Assembly (NCBI RefSeq): GCF_900996225.1
Contig: NZ_CAAJGL010000145.1
Location: 248,001-312,000, forward strand
Origin: Paraburkholderia sp. BCC1884
Lineage (GTDB): Bacteria > Pseudomonadota > Gammaproteobacteria > Burkholderiales > Burkholderiaceae
DNA: 64,000 bases
Direction of reading: 5' to 3'
Shown: in pieces, positions 44,169 through 52,835 of the stretch
Position numbering within the stretch: position 1 is the first letter of the stretch
How the letters are laid out: every line of letters begins with the position of its first letter
Translations under genes and position numbers: made by a program
Notes under the pieces: generated by a model
Told to the model about the DNA's origin: nothing
What the model saw: the letters and a program-made list of their open reading frames with translations, nothing else
Database searches by the model: none

Positions 44169-44269
44169 GGTTAGGGATGCCGCGCTGTTGATGTCCACCC
44201 AAGAGTTAACTGACCCACCTGGCGTGCGGCGACAACCTGACACTGGGATTGTCGCCGCATATTCGTGCC

Positions 44270-45172
44270 TTAACTCACGTTTGCCAGTGCTTCCAGCTGA
44301 TACAGTTTGATGACCGCAGAGAAATCGAGCCGACCGTTTCCGTTCTGGCTCGACGTCTGATACAGCTTCTGCGCAGTCTCACCCATGAAGACAGGTTGCG
44401 AAACCGAGCGGGCCGCATCGGTTGCGAGACCCAGATCCTTCAGCATCAGATCGGTGCCAAAGCCGCCGGCGTATCCCTTCGATGCCGGAGCGGTGTCAAT
44501 CACTCCCGGGTACGGGTTGTATGTATCGGAGCTCCAGCAACGTCCAGTGGACGTGTTCATGATTCCGCCCAGCGTTTTCGGATCGATGCCGAGAGCGACA
44601 CCTAGTGCCATCGCTTCGGATACCCCCGCCATCGTGATACCGAGTACCAGGTTGTTGCAGATCTTGGCAACCTGGCCCGTTCCCACGTCGCCGCAATGAA
44701 CGATGTTCTTGCCCATTGCTTCGAGAACCGGCCGCACCTTTGCTACGACGGCTGAATTTCCGCCGACCATGAACGTCAGCGTTCCCGCTGCCGCTCCACC
44801 TGTGCCGCCGGAAACCGGCGCATCGACGAAGGTATTGCCCCTGGCGTTCGCCAGCGACGCAAACTCTCTGACACTGGCCGGATCGATCGTGCTGGAGTCA
44901 ATGATCGTCACGCCCGGTTGGATGCCTGCAAGGACGCCCTCGGGCCCCTCAAGCACGCTGCGCACATGTGCCGACGCAGGCAGCATCGTGATGACGCATT
45001 CGGCGTCGCTCACTGCGGCACGCGGCGACGAAGCGCTTTTCGCTCCCGCATCCGTCATCAGTTGCACCGCCCGCTGGCTGAGGTCATAGACCGTCACCGA
45101 GTGACCTGATTTGAGCAAATTGTGGGCCATCGGCGAGCCCATGTTACCCAGCCCGATAAACGCGATCTTCAT
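44270..45172 (-). CDS. mmsB: 3-hydroxyisobutyrate dehydrogenase
   Basis: This 300-residue beta-hydroxyacid dehydrogenase has MKIAFIGLGNMGSPMAHNLL (NAD site), DAPVSGGTGGAAAGTLTFMVGG, and GQVAKICNNLVLGITMAGVSEAM with the catalytic Lys. It oxidises 3-hydroxyisobutyrate to methylmalonate semialdehyde with NAD+. It lies 27 bp downstream of mmsA on the same strand, the standard mmsAB order. Together they complete the route from the HIBYL-CoA hydrolase-like product to propionyl-CoA. Confidence 0.95.
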   Translation of the reverse strand: MKIAFIGLGNMGSPMAHNLLKSGHSVTVYDLSQRAVQLMTDAGAKSASSPRAAVSDAECVITMLPASAHVRSVLEGPEGVLAGIQPGVTIIDSSTIDPASVREFASLANARGNTFVDAPVSGGTGGAAAGTLTFMVGGNSAVVAKVRPVLEAMGKNIVHCGDVGTGQVAKICNNLVLGITMAGVSEAMALGVALGIDPKTLGGIMNTSTGRCWSSDTYNPYPGVIDTAPASKGYAGGFGTDLMLKDLGLATDAARSVSQPVFMGETAQKLYQTSSQNGNGRLDFSAVIKLYQLEALANVS

Positions 45173-45199
45173 GAAGTAGTCCCCCCGCGTAGACGTAAA

Positions 45200-46726
45200 T
45201 CAGCGCAGGCTGATGGTTGTGTTGACGCCGTCGTTTACTGTCGCATCATCGAACCAGCGTGCGGTGACCGTCTTGGTCTGCGTATAGAACTGCACGACCT
45301 GCTTCCCGTAGGGCCCCAGGTCGCCAAGCTTCGAACCGCGTGAGCCAGTGAAGCTGAAGTAGGGAACCGGAACCGGAATCGGAATGTTGATGCCAACCTG
45401 GCCGACGTCGATTTCGCTCTGGAACTTGCGCGCGGCAGCGCCGCTTTGCGTGAAGAGTCCAACACCGTTGCCGAACGGATTGCTGTTCACCAGTGCGATG
45501 GCCTCGTCGAGCGTGGCGACCTGCAGCACAACGAGTACCGGTCCGAAGATTTCTGTCGTGTAGATCGACATATCGGTGGTGACGTCGGTGAAAATCGTCG
45601 GGCCGATGAAGTTGCCTTTCTCATATCCCTTCACGACCACGTCGCGGCCATCGAGCGCAAGCGTCGCGCCCTCCTTCACACCTGCTTCGATCAGACCGAG
45701 CACGCGCTGCTTGGCCGCCCGGGAGACCACCGGTCCAATGTCCGTGTTGGGCTCGTTGCCAGCATTGACCGTGAGCGTCTTCGCCTTCTCCACGAGGTCC
45801 GGCAACCATTCAGAGGCCGAGCCGACAAGCACGACGACCGAGGTCGCCATGCAACGTTGCCCGGCCGCGCCGAAGCCCGCACCGGCCAGCGCGTTCAGCG
45901 TCTGTTCGCGATTGGCATCCGGCAATACCACTGCGTGATTCTTCGCGCCCATCATCGACTGCACACGTTTGCCGTGCTCGCTGCCCAGTTGATAGACATG
46001 GGTGCCGACAGCAGTCGATCCGACGAACGAGATCGCCTTGATGTGTTCATGCGTGCAGATCGCGTCCACTACTTCCTTGCCGCCGTGGACGACGTTCAGC
46101 ACACCCTTCGGTACGCCTGCCTGCAGTGCCAGATCCACCAGCATCATGGTCGACAGCGGGTCCTGTTCCGAAGGCTTCAGCACGAACGTGTTCCCGCAAA
46201 CGATGGCCATCGGGAACATCCACAGCGGGATCATCGCCGGAAAATTGAAAGGAGTAATGCCGGCGCACACGCCGATCGGCTGACGCAGCGTGTATGTATC
46301 CACGCTGCCGGCCACGTTCTCGGAAAACTCGCCTTGTTGGAGAGTGCCGATCGATGCCGCGTGTTCAACCACTTCGAGACCGCGAAACACATCGCCTTCA
46401 GCGTCGGCGACGGTCTTGCCCTGTTCCGCGCTCAGCGTCTTTGCGATGGTCGACATGTTCTCGCGAATCAACGCCTGGAGCTTCAGCATGATGCGCATGC
46501 GGGCACCGATCGGCGTGGTCTTCCACTTGGCAAACGCCGCGTGTGCAGCCTGTGTGGCGGCGTCGACTTCTGCAACAGTAGCGAAAGGTACGTGGGCCAA
46601 CACTTCCTGAGTGGCAGGATTGATGACTTCGCGCCACTCGGTCGTTTGTGAATCGACATACTCGCCGTTGATCAGAAGCTTGACCTTTGCGATCGCGGCG
46701 TTGGACTCTTTGGTAACAGCATTCAT
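45200..46726 (-). CDS. mmsA: Methylmalonate-semialdehyde dehydrogenase (second copy)
   Basis: This 508-residue aldehyde dehydrogenase carries GITPFNFPAMIPLWMFPMAI, SMMGAKNHAVVLPDANREQ and the catalytic GQRCMATSVVVLVG. It yields propionyl-CoA (or acetyl-CoA from malonate semialdehyde), CO2 and NADH. It is upstream of and close to mmsB. It is a paralogue of the 6943-8466 enzyme, clearly diverged, so this copy was probably brought in with the island. An MFS gene follows in the opposite reading direction of transcription order (upstream, 84 bp away, same strand). Confidence 0.95.
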   Translation of the reverse strand: MNAVTKESNAAIAKVKLLINGEYVDSQTTEWREVINPATQEVLAHVPFATVAEVDAATQAAHAAFAKWKTTPIGARMRIMLKLQALIRENMSTIAKTLSAEQGKTVADAEGDVFRGLEVVEHAASIGTLQQGEFSENVAGSVDTYTLRQPIGVCAGITPFNFPAMIPLWMFPMAIVCGNTFVLKPSEQDPLSTMMLVDLALQAGVPKGVLNVVHGGKEVVDAICTHEHIKAISFVGSTAVGTHVYQLGSEHGKRVQSMMGAKNHAVVLPDANREQTLNALAGAGFGAAGQRCMATSVVVLVGSASEWLPDLVEKAKTLTVNAGNEPNTDIGPVVSRAAKQRVLGLIEAGVKEGATLALDGRDVVVKGYEKGNFIGPTIFTDVTTDMSIYTTEIFGPVLVVLQVATLDEAIALVNSNPFGNGVGLFTQSGAAARKFQSEIDVGQVGINIPIPVPVPYFSFTGSRGSKLGDLGPYGKQVVQFYTQTKTVTARWFDDATVNDGVNTTISLR

Positions 46727-46809
46727 GTTCTACTCTCTATGGCTGGGCAATAAAAATGAGTAAGGATCAGCATTTATTTGATCCGGCGACTGCAAAGGCG
46801 GGATAGACG

Positions 46810-48156
46810 TTATCGAGGTTGCGCCACGATTGCGGTTTCGACGGCGGCCTCTCCGGTTCGCATGAAGAATGTGCAGACCAGCGCAATCACGCCCAGGGCG
46901 AGCATGTAGCCCACTACGTAGCGAGGACTGCCTCCTGCAGTTGCCAGCAGGGCAGTGGCGATCATCGGAGCGATGCCGCCTCCGAGTACACCGGCAATCT
47001 GGACCGACACGGAAATGCCGCTATAGCGGACTTCGGCGGGAAATTGCGACGCGAAGAGTTGCGACTCGGGTGCATAAAGGATCGGAAACACGACGCCGAC
47101 GCCAAGAACCATTGCCCACCAGACGGTCACGGGATCGCGCGTCGCAAGCATGGCGAAGAACGGCGACGCGAACAGGCACATGACCAGCAGACCGATGATG
47201 AACAAACGCTTCTGGCCGATCTTGTCGCTGATATAGCCAGCAAGGGGCATTGTCACGAGCGACACCGCCGCGCCTGCGGTTATCGCATGAAGGATTTGCG
47301 CCTTCGGGATTTTCAGTTGATTGGCGGCGTAGGCGAGGGCGAACGCGACGACCAGGTAGAACCATGTGTTCTCGGCGGTGCGGGCGCCAATAATGAGCAG
47401 CAGTGCGCGAGGGTGCGCGCGCATGACGGCAAGAACCGGGGCCTTTACTGATTCCCCTTCACGTTTCATGCGTTCGAAGTCGGGCGATTCAGGAACGCGC
47501 GTGCGGATCAACCAACCCACCACCAGCAATATGAAGCTCGCGAGGAATGGAAGTCGCCATCCCCATGAGAGTAAGTCTGCCTCAGGCAGCACGGCGACTG
47601 CGGACATGGCGAGTGTGGACAGGATCAGGCCGAAGCCGACGCCGGTCTGCGGCAGACTGCCAAAGAAGCCTTTCATACCCTCGGGCGCGTGTTCGACGGC
47701 CATCAGCACTGCGCCGCCCCATTCGCCGCCTACAGCCATGCCCTGCAGAAAGCGCATCGCCACCAGCGTGCCAGCAGCCCAATAACCAATGCTTTGATAG
47801 GAAGGAATCAGTCCAATGGCCATGCTTGGCAAGCCCATCATCAGCAGCGTCGCCATCAGCATCGACTTGCGACCGAGCCGGTCTCCGAAGTGGCCAAAGA
47901 TGATGCCGCCCAGAGGACGCCCGATGAAACCCACACCGTATGTCGCGAAGGCGGCCAGTGTCCCGAGAACAGGGTCGAGCGTTGGGAAAAAAACCTTGTT
48001 GAAGAGCAGGGCGGCTGCCGTGCCATACAGGAAGAAGTCGTACCACTCGATCGTGGTGCCCGCCATACTCGCCCAGCCTGCAAGTATGTAATCGCGAGCG
48101 GTTTTCGGTGGGGCTGTTCTGGCTGCTGCATTCGCGCCGATATTGCGGGTGTCCAT
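46810..48156 (-). CDS. MFS transporter, MHS type
   Basis: This 448-residue carrier has MHS hallmarks: AGWASMAGTTIEWYDFFLYGTAAAL, GGIIFGHFGDRLGRKSML, RFLQGMAVGGEWGGAVLMAVEHAP and GYISDKIGQKRLF. It probably imports the acid degraded by mmsAB, which lie downstream on the same strand. ATG 48156 is chosen over far-upstream alternatives because GGAGACAGA precedes it and the family N-terminus fits. It is divergent from a LysR gene with a 96-bp shared promoter region. Confidence 0.88.
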   Translation of the reverse strand: MDTRNIGANAAARTAPPKTARDYILAGWASMAGTTIEWYDFFLYGTAAALLFNKVFFPTLDPVLGTLAAFATYGVGFIGRPLGGIIFGHFGDRLGRKSMLMATLLMMGLPSMAIGLIPSYQSIGYWAAGTLVAMRFLQGMAVGGEWGGAVLMAVEHAPEGMKGFFGSLPQTGVGFGLILSTLAMSAVAVLPEADLLSWGWRLPFLASFILLVVGWLIRTRVPESPDFERMKREGESVKAPVLAVMRAHPRALLLIIGARTAENTWFYLVVAFALAYAANQLKIPKAQILHAITAGAAVSLVTMPLAGYISDKIGQKRLFIIGLLVMCLFASPFFAMLATRDPVTVWWAMVLGVGVVFPILYAPESQLFASQFPAEVRYSGISVSVQIAGVLGGGIAPMIATALLATAGGSPRYVVGYMLALGVIALVCTFFMRTGEAAVETAIVAQPR

Positions 48157-48252
48157 TCTGTCTCCGTCTTTGTGTCTGTCGCTGCAGATCTTCATGCCCG
48201 AGCTATGTTCCGTACGGGCGTGCGAACGAGTATAGTTCTTCGAATATCCACG

Positions 48253-49230
48253 ATGAATGGACATAAAAGCCCAACCGTTATGCAAAAAAGCACAACACCG
48301 CAGGAGGCGATCAATTGGGACAATTTGCGGTACTTCCTTGCCGTCGCTCGAACGCAGTCGGCAAGCGCGGCGGCGAAGCGGCTTGAGGTAGATCACACTA
48401 CGGTGGCACGCCGGATTCGCGAACTGGAGGCGTCGCTGGGTACGGTGCTCTTTGAAAAGTCCAGGTCCGGCGGGTTCTCGTTAACTTCGGAAGGTCAGCG
48501 GTTGCTTTCGTACGCAGACTTGATGGAGACCACCATCCAGTCTGCCAGCGAGCAGTTCAACGGTGGAGCGAATACCCTTGCCGGCCACGTCCGGATCGGG
48601 TCGACCGAGGGTTTTGGCTCATTTTTTCTGGCGCCCCAACTCGCTCATTTTTCGACGCTGCATCCGGAGATTTCGATCGATCTGCTACCCGTCCCTCACT
48701 TTGTCAGTCTTTCGAAGCGGGAAGCGGATATCGCCATCCTGCTCGAACGGCCGGAACGGGGACAGTACGTACACACGAAGCTTTGCGATTATCAACTTCG
48801 GCTGTACGGCACCTCGGCGTATCTTGAGTCACACGAGCCTATGCGGAAGGTGGCCGATACACGCGGCCACACGTTTCTGAATTACGTCACGGATCTTGTA
48901 TTCAGTCCGGAGTTGCTCTATCTGGATCGTGCAATCCCGAACGCGAAGGCGAGCTTCTGTACGACAAGTATCGTTGCGCAATATCACGCAGCGCTGGAGG
49001 GTACCGCCCTCGCCATTCTTCCCTGCTTCATGGCACAGACCGACTCGCGTCTGCTCGCCGTTCTTCCAGATGAAATTTTCATCACCCGTCATTTCTGGCT
49101 GTGCTGCCGCGAAGATCTTCGCAAGTTGAAGCGTATTGCCGTGTTGTGGGATTACCTGCGAGAGGCGGCAGAACTTAATCGCCCGTTGTTGATGGGGGAG
49201 GGGAAGAAGATGATATTTTCCGGTGGCTAG
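48253..49230 (+). CDS. LysR-family regulator divergent from MFS-mmsAB
   Basis: This 325-residue protein has the helix-turn-helix INWDNLRYFLAVARTQSASAAAKRLEVDHTTVARRIRELEASLG. This His-Thr-Thr-Val-Ala recognition variant is seen in LysR proteins of the non-CbbR branch. The effector domain begins GHVRIGSTEGFGSFFLAPQL. ATG 48253 or 48280 is possible. The divergent layout with the MFS-mmsA-mmsB series is the classic LysR arrangement, so it probably activates that operon. Confidence 0.87.
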   Translation: MNGHKSPTVMQKSTTPQEAINWDNLRYFLAVARTQSASAAAKRLEVDHTTVARRIRELEASLGTVLFEKSRSGGFSLTSEGQRLLSYADLMETTIQSASEQFNGGANTLAGHVRIGSTEGFGSFFLAPQLAHFSTLHPEISIDLLPVPHFVSLSKREADIAILLERPERGQYVHTKLCDYQLRLYGTSAYLESHEPMRKVADTRGHTFLNYVTDLVFSPELLYLDRAIPNAKASFCTTSIVAQYHAALEGTALAILPCFMAQTDSRLLAVLPDEIFITRHFWLCCREDLRKLKRIAVLWDYLREAAELNRPLLMGEGKKMIFSGG

Positions 49231-50194
49231 GGATACATGTGGCAGGGGCGGATACGCAAAAACTTTAGGTGGGAAAACATCACAGCCAGGTCTTGCCAAG
49301 TATTTGCAGCGGCGTCTCGTTAGCCGCTGACTTTCAGCAGCCTGCCTGATATCGATCTGCACGTCAGGCGACTCTGACGCCAGACGCCGGGTACCCATTT
49401 AATACTGGGCTTCGTTTTTCCTGGAGACCTTCGAACCGATTTGCCGATCAGCGCATGCACCATTTGTGAGACCGCATCCGACGCAGGCAGTTGACTCGAC
49501 TCGCCGCACACTTTCAGTTGTTTCGGGATCACGAGAGACTCGTGCGTTAGCAGATTGATCGCCATCTTGCTCAATGCTGGCCTCTGCGACGACCAAAGCA
49601 TCGAGCGGACCGATAAAAAAAACAGATGCTCGATCTGGTTGTCTAAACGGGAAAATAGGCGTGGGGTCCGCGCGTCCTCGTCGTCCTCGAACTCTTGCCC
49701 ATCGTCACGTAGACCAACTTCGGCACGCCATCGACGAAATATCGCTTCCATGCAGTAGTTCATGGATGACTGAGGTGCTGCGGACTCGACCGCCAGCGGA
49801 CACCTGAAGGGGCGTTTACTTGACTTCGGGCTGAGAAAAGACCAGTTGGTTGCCCAAGGTGAATTGAGCAGGTGTTCGGCGGACTTAAGGTACGCGGACT
49901 TCGCGCTGCAACTCCCCGAAACCCAATACTGGCGCCGATAGCGGGTGCGGACTTATTTGTGTCTCGACAATAGGATGCCTTGCGAACCCACGCGTCAAGC
50001 CGGGAAGGGCCGCTGGCGGCCGTGAGGCAACGGCCGCTTAATTCCGCCGTCGCCCGGTCGGCACGGCTCGTAAGGGCTATACTGGTATGCGGCTGAGTCG
50101 GCGTGCGTGTCGATTCACTGGCGCTCAAACGGATCATGCAGCGCCGCCGCTTTCGACGGACCGATGGTCCGCGGGTTAAAAAAAGGCACGTGCG
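49231..50194. other. Right border region of the catabolic island
   Basis: No gene is confidently supported in 0.96 kb. A 147-codon minus-strand frame (49320-49763) has no domain I recognise and no clear ribosome site. Near the right end lie three GCGGACTT motifs (49878-49890, 49894-49905, 49945-49961), the last matching the left-end repeat in inverted orientation. Coding character returns at 50.2 kb. Confidence 0.5.
49945..49961. repeat. Island right-end inverted repeat
   Basis: GTGCGGACTTATTTGTG is the reverse complement of CACAAATAAGTCTGCAC (14602-14618) with one mismatch. Confidence 0.6.
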
Positions 50195-50716
50195 ATGGCC
50201 AATCAGTTTATTTTCAGCGGCTCTCCGTCGCAGGCTTGCAACCTTCCAGCGCTCCTGAAGGGGGGCGCGGTCATGGCAGTGATTGCCGCTATCCATGTCT
50301 GCGCGTCGAGCTCTTTCCCGTTTCAGTGGCATGTGCTGCTTGCACAGGCCTGTGCGGTCTTGATCGGGGCCAGTTGGCCGTTCGTCAAGACGGCGTTCAC
50401 TCGAATCGTCATCGACACCGCGCGGATTACCTGGACGCAAGGCATTTTGCATCGCCGCACTTCGGTTCTCGAGATTTCCCGGATTCAGTCAGTCACGTCG
50501 ATCCACCCATGGTGGCAGCGCGCGTTCGGCGTGGGCTCGATCATACTGACCACCAACGATGCAACTCGTCCCGTGAGGCGTTTGCCGGGCATCAGGAACG
50601 CTGACCAGGTCTGCCGGAAGCTTGCCGAGGCCGTTGCCGTGTACCAGGAACGGGTGACTCCTGCTACGACGTACGATCCGAATGCCGCCGGTTACTCGCA
50701 AGCGCGGAGTGTTTGA
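50195..50716 (+). CDS. PH-domain membrane protein (YdbS/bPH2-like)
   Basis: This 173-residue protein has two hydrophobic segments (about residues 22-40 and 47-62) followed by TRIVIDTARITWTQGILHRRTSVLEISRIQSVTSIHPWWQRAFGVGSIIL, the pattern of bacterial PH (DUF304) domains in inner-membrane proteins. The role of such proteins is poorly known; some relate to envelope stress. AAAGGCACGTGCG precedes the ATG. It is the first clear gene to the right of the island. Monocistronic. Confidence 0.8.
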   Translation: MANQFIFSGSPSQACNLPALLKGGAVMAVIAAIHVCASSSFPFQWHVLLAQACAVLIGASWPFVKTAFTRIVIDTARITWTQGILHRRTSVLEISRIQSVTSIHPWWQRAFGVGSIILTTNDATRPVRRLPGIRNADQVCRKLAEAVAVYQERVTPATTYDPNAAGYSQARSV

Positions 50717-50814
50717 ACGGGCGGTGCTGGTTCGCAAACGACGGGTCTTGCCGACCGTTATTTTCTCCAGAACGGCTGCTCAGGTGGACAGTCCGCAGAA
50801 GATACGTCTGGCGT

Positions 50815-51204
50815 TCAATTACCCTTTCGCAAAGCATTGTTTGCCTGCCACTTGAGGCGCGCGCAGTCGCTCCTGACACGCGCGGCGTACTCCTTCGGGT
50901 TCCCGGCTTGCATGGCGCGAAGTTGCGTCGTCTGGGCGACCTCACTGTGCCATCCACGCTTCCACCACACATCGAAATCAGTGGACGCGCGTAACGTCGC
51001 CTTGAATTTCAGTCTGTAGTTCTCGATGCGCTCGGCCGATACTCCGCAAAACTCATGGGCGAAGTGTGCTCTCTGGCCCGCCGCCTTTGCGTTTGCGTTG
51101 TCGATGCCCTCGCGCGCGCCGGCTGGAGCCGTAAAAAAGGCGCAAAAAGCGAGCGTCGCAACCAACCTGCTTCGGCCGCGCGATGAATAGCCATGTCGCT
51201 CCAT
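50815..51204 (-). CDS. Small secreted protein of unknown function
   Basis: This 129-residue protein has a signal peptide (RSRLVATLAFCAFFTAPAGAREG, cleavage after AGA), then a charged, helical mature part with two cysteines (HEFCGV and RSDCARL) that could form a disulfide. ATG 51204 follows GGGGGAAT; upstream in-frame starts lack this site. I do not recognise a domain. It is convergent with the PH-domain gene and divergent from the AraC gene. Confidence 0.65.
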   Translation of the reverse strand: MERHGYSSRGRSRLVATLAFCAFFTAPAGAREGIDNANAKAAGQRAHFAHEFCGVSAERIENYRLKFKATLRASTDFDVWWKRGWHSEVAQTTQLRAMQAGNPKEYAARVRSDCARLKWQANNALRKGN

Positions 51205-51690
51205 ATTCCCCCTTGGTACATCGACTTGTGGCCGCGCCCGTCGGTTAGCCATCGGACGGTCTGGCATCGGAACGCGATTGCGCGGTGCTAATGAGGTGTT
51301 GCGACAGATTCGGGCGGCGCTATTACGCCGACTATCGATGTCTGTCATTAACAGGAACGAGACAGACACAGTCAATGATGTGGTCCGGAAGAAGCGGTTT
51401 TCGCATCCGTATTTTTACGTGTGGCATTGCGAAGCCAGCCGGGTGTCCGACTTTCACTATGGACGATGAACGCGTCCGGACCAAGGTCGATTTTCTTGAA
51501 CCGCACCTGGTGCGTCGCACAAATTTTGACCAATAACCCCTTACGCATTAACCCTCATGCAAATAAGTATTAGTTTGCGGTCGCAATTTCAGTAGTGGAT
51601 CGCACTCGAAAAGTTTAATTTTCGGTTATGGCTGCCGCATTGCAGACGACGCGAGCGGCCTTAAAACGAAGGGGACTTGGGAGGCGGTCG
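51205..51690. other. Intergenic region upstream of the pentitol regulator
   Basis: No supported gene in 486 bp. An AT-rich stretch at 51530-51630 probably holds the AraC gene promoter; I see no clear operator. Confidence 0.45.
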
Positions 51691-52707
51691 ATGCACACGG
51701 TTTCAGGCGGCAAGGCGTGTCAATGCGCAACGTGTGGCGACTGCCGCGCGGCACGCACGGACGCGCGCCGCGCCAACCTCGCCGAGCCGGATCTCGAGCT
51801 GGTCGCCGTGCCGCGCGATGAATCGTGCAAGGTCTGGTCGCACGGCTATCCCTATCGCACGGTGCGTTGGCACTTCCATCCCGAGTATGAAATCCAGCTC
51901 ATCACGTCGACCACGGGTAAATACTTTGTGGGCGATCACATCGGCGATTTCGCGCCCGGCAATCTCGTGATGACCGGACCGAACCTGCCGCACAACTGGG
52001 TCAGCCATGTGCCGCAAGGCGGCCGTGTGGACGAGCGCTGTCTGATCGTGCAATTCGACGCCGACTTCGTGGTGCGTGCCATCAAGGCATTGCCCGAACT
52101 CAAGCGCGTGGAGTCGCTGCTCAATGCAGCGTGCTGGGGCGTGCTGTTCACGCCGGAAACGGGCGCAGCGGCTGAGCCGATCATGCGCGAGATGCTGAAC
52201 GCGCATGGCCTGCGCCGCATCACCCTGTTCCTGGCTTTGCTCGACCTGCTGGTGCAGAGCATGGGGCCGGTAAAGCTGGCCAGCGCCGCCTATCGTGCAG
52301 ACCCCGCGCGCTACGCCGAGACACGTATCAATCACGTGCTGTCGTATATCGGCAGGAACCTTTCGCAAGAGCTGCGCGAATCGGAACTGGCCGAACTCGC
52401 GGGACAAAGCGCAAGCGCCTTCTCGCGATATTTTCGCCGACATACCGGTGTGCCTTTCGTGCAATACGTGAACCGTCTGCGTATCAATCTCGCGTGCCAG
52501 TTGCTGATGTCGGGCGAACTGACTATTACGGATATCTGCTATCAGGTCGGTTTCAGCAATCTGTCGAATTTCAATCGGCAGTTTCTGTCGCTGAAGAACA
52601 TGTCGCCATCGCGATGGCGTGCGTATCAGCAACTCAATGCGGCGAGTGCGGACGAGTCGTCCGATGCCGGGCGAGTCACGAGTGCGCTTTGTCATTCAGG
52701 TGCATGA
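51691..52707 (+). CDS. AraC-family regulator of the pentitol operon
   Basis: This 338-residue regulator has an N-terminal cupin-like sensor (VWSHGYPYRTVRWHFHPEYEIQLI, then GDHIGDFAPGNLVMTGPNLPHNW) and two C-terminal helix-turn-helices (ELRESELAELAGQSASAFSRYFRRHTG and ELTITDICYQVGFSNLSNFNRQF). A stretch of about 32 extra N-terminal residues contains CQCATCGDC (Cys10, 12, 15, 18). The ATG follows GGGAGGCGG and no later in-frame start precedes the conserved domain, so the cysteine cluster appears genuine. It is the first gene before a five-gene ABC/pentitol operon and is its probable activator. Confidence 0.88.
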   Translation: MHTVSGGKACQCATCGDCRAARTDARRANLAEPDLELVAVPRDESCKVWSHGYPYRTVRWHFHPEYEIQLITSTTGKYFVGDHIGDFAPGNLVMTGPNLPHNWVSHVPQGGRVDERCLIVQFDADFVVRAIKALPELKRVESLLNAACWGVLFTPETGAAAEPIMREMLNAHGLRRITLFLALLDLLVQSMGPVKLASAAYRADPARYAETRINHVLSYIGRNLSQELRESELAELAGQSASAFSRYFRRHTGVPFVQYVNRLRINLACQLLMSGELTITDICYQVGFSNLSNFNRQFLSLKNMSPSRWRAYQQLNAASADESSDAGRVTSALCHSGA

Positions 52708-52835
52708 CGAGAGCAACGACGAGAGCACTAAACGGGCTACCGCACCCCGCACCGAAAACTTCAGGAAGAAGCTTCACCCGCGTCCCAACCACGGCACCAC
52801 GTGCGCCGGAAATTTTCTAAAAACGGAGACATAAG

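Larger units (their letters stand above)
43123..44269. other. Region of decayed genes between gntR and mmsB
   Basis: No intact gene in 1.15 kb. It holds fragments of a LysR regulator and a transketolase C-terminal subunit, both frameshifted, with repeat copy B between them. About 43.12-43.40 kb shows nothing beyond the gntR promoter region. Confidence 0.7.

Noticed and set aside
46765..46785. GGATCA/TGATCC hairpin between the MHS carrier gene and mmsA as a terminator
   Set aside because: Stem of six pairs with no T-run, and it lies inside a likely operon.
15726..49230. Idea that the island degrades pantothenate or pantoate (D-hydroxyacid dehydrogenase, aldolase fold, branched 2-oxoacid oxidoreductase, mmsAB)
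   Set aside because: No pantothenase-type amidase or aldopantoate/dimethylmalate dehydrogenase is visible, and CaiB plus HMG-CoA lyase are unexplained.
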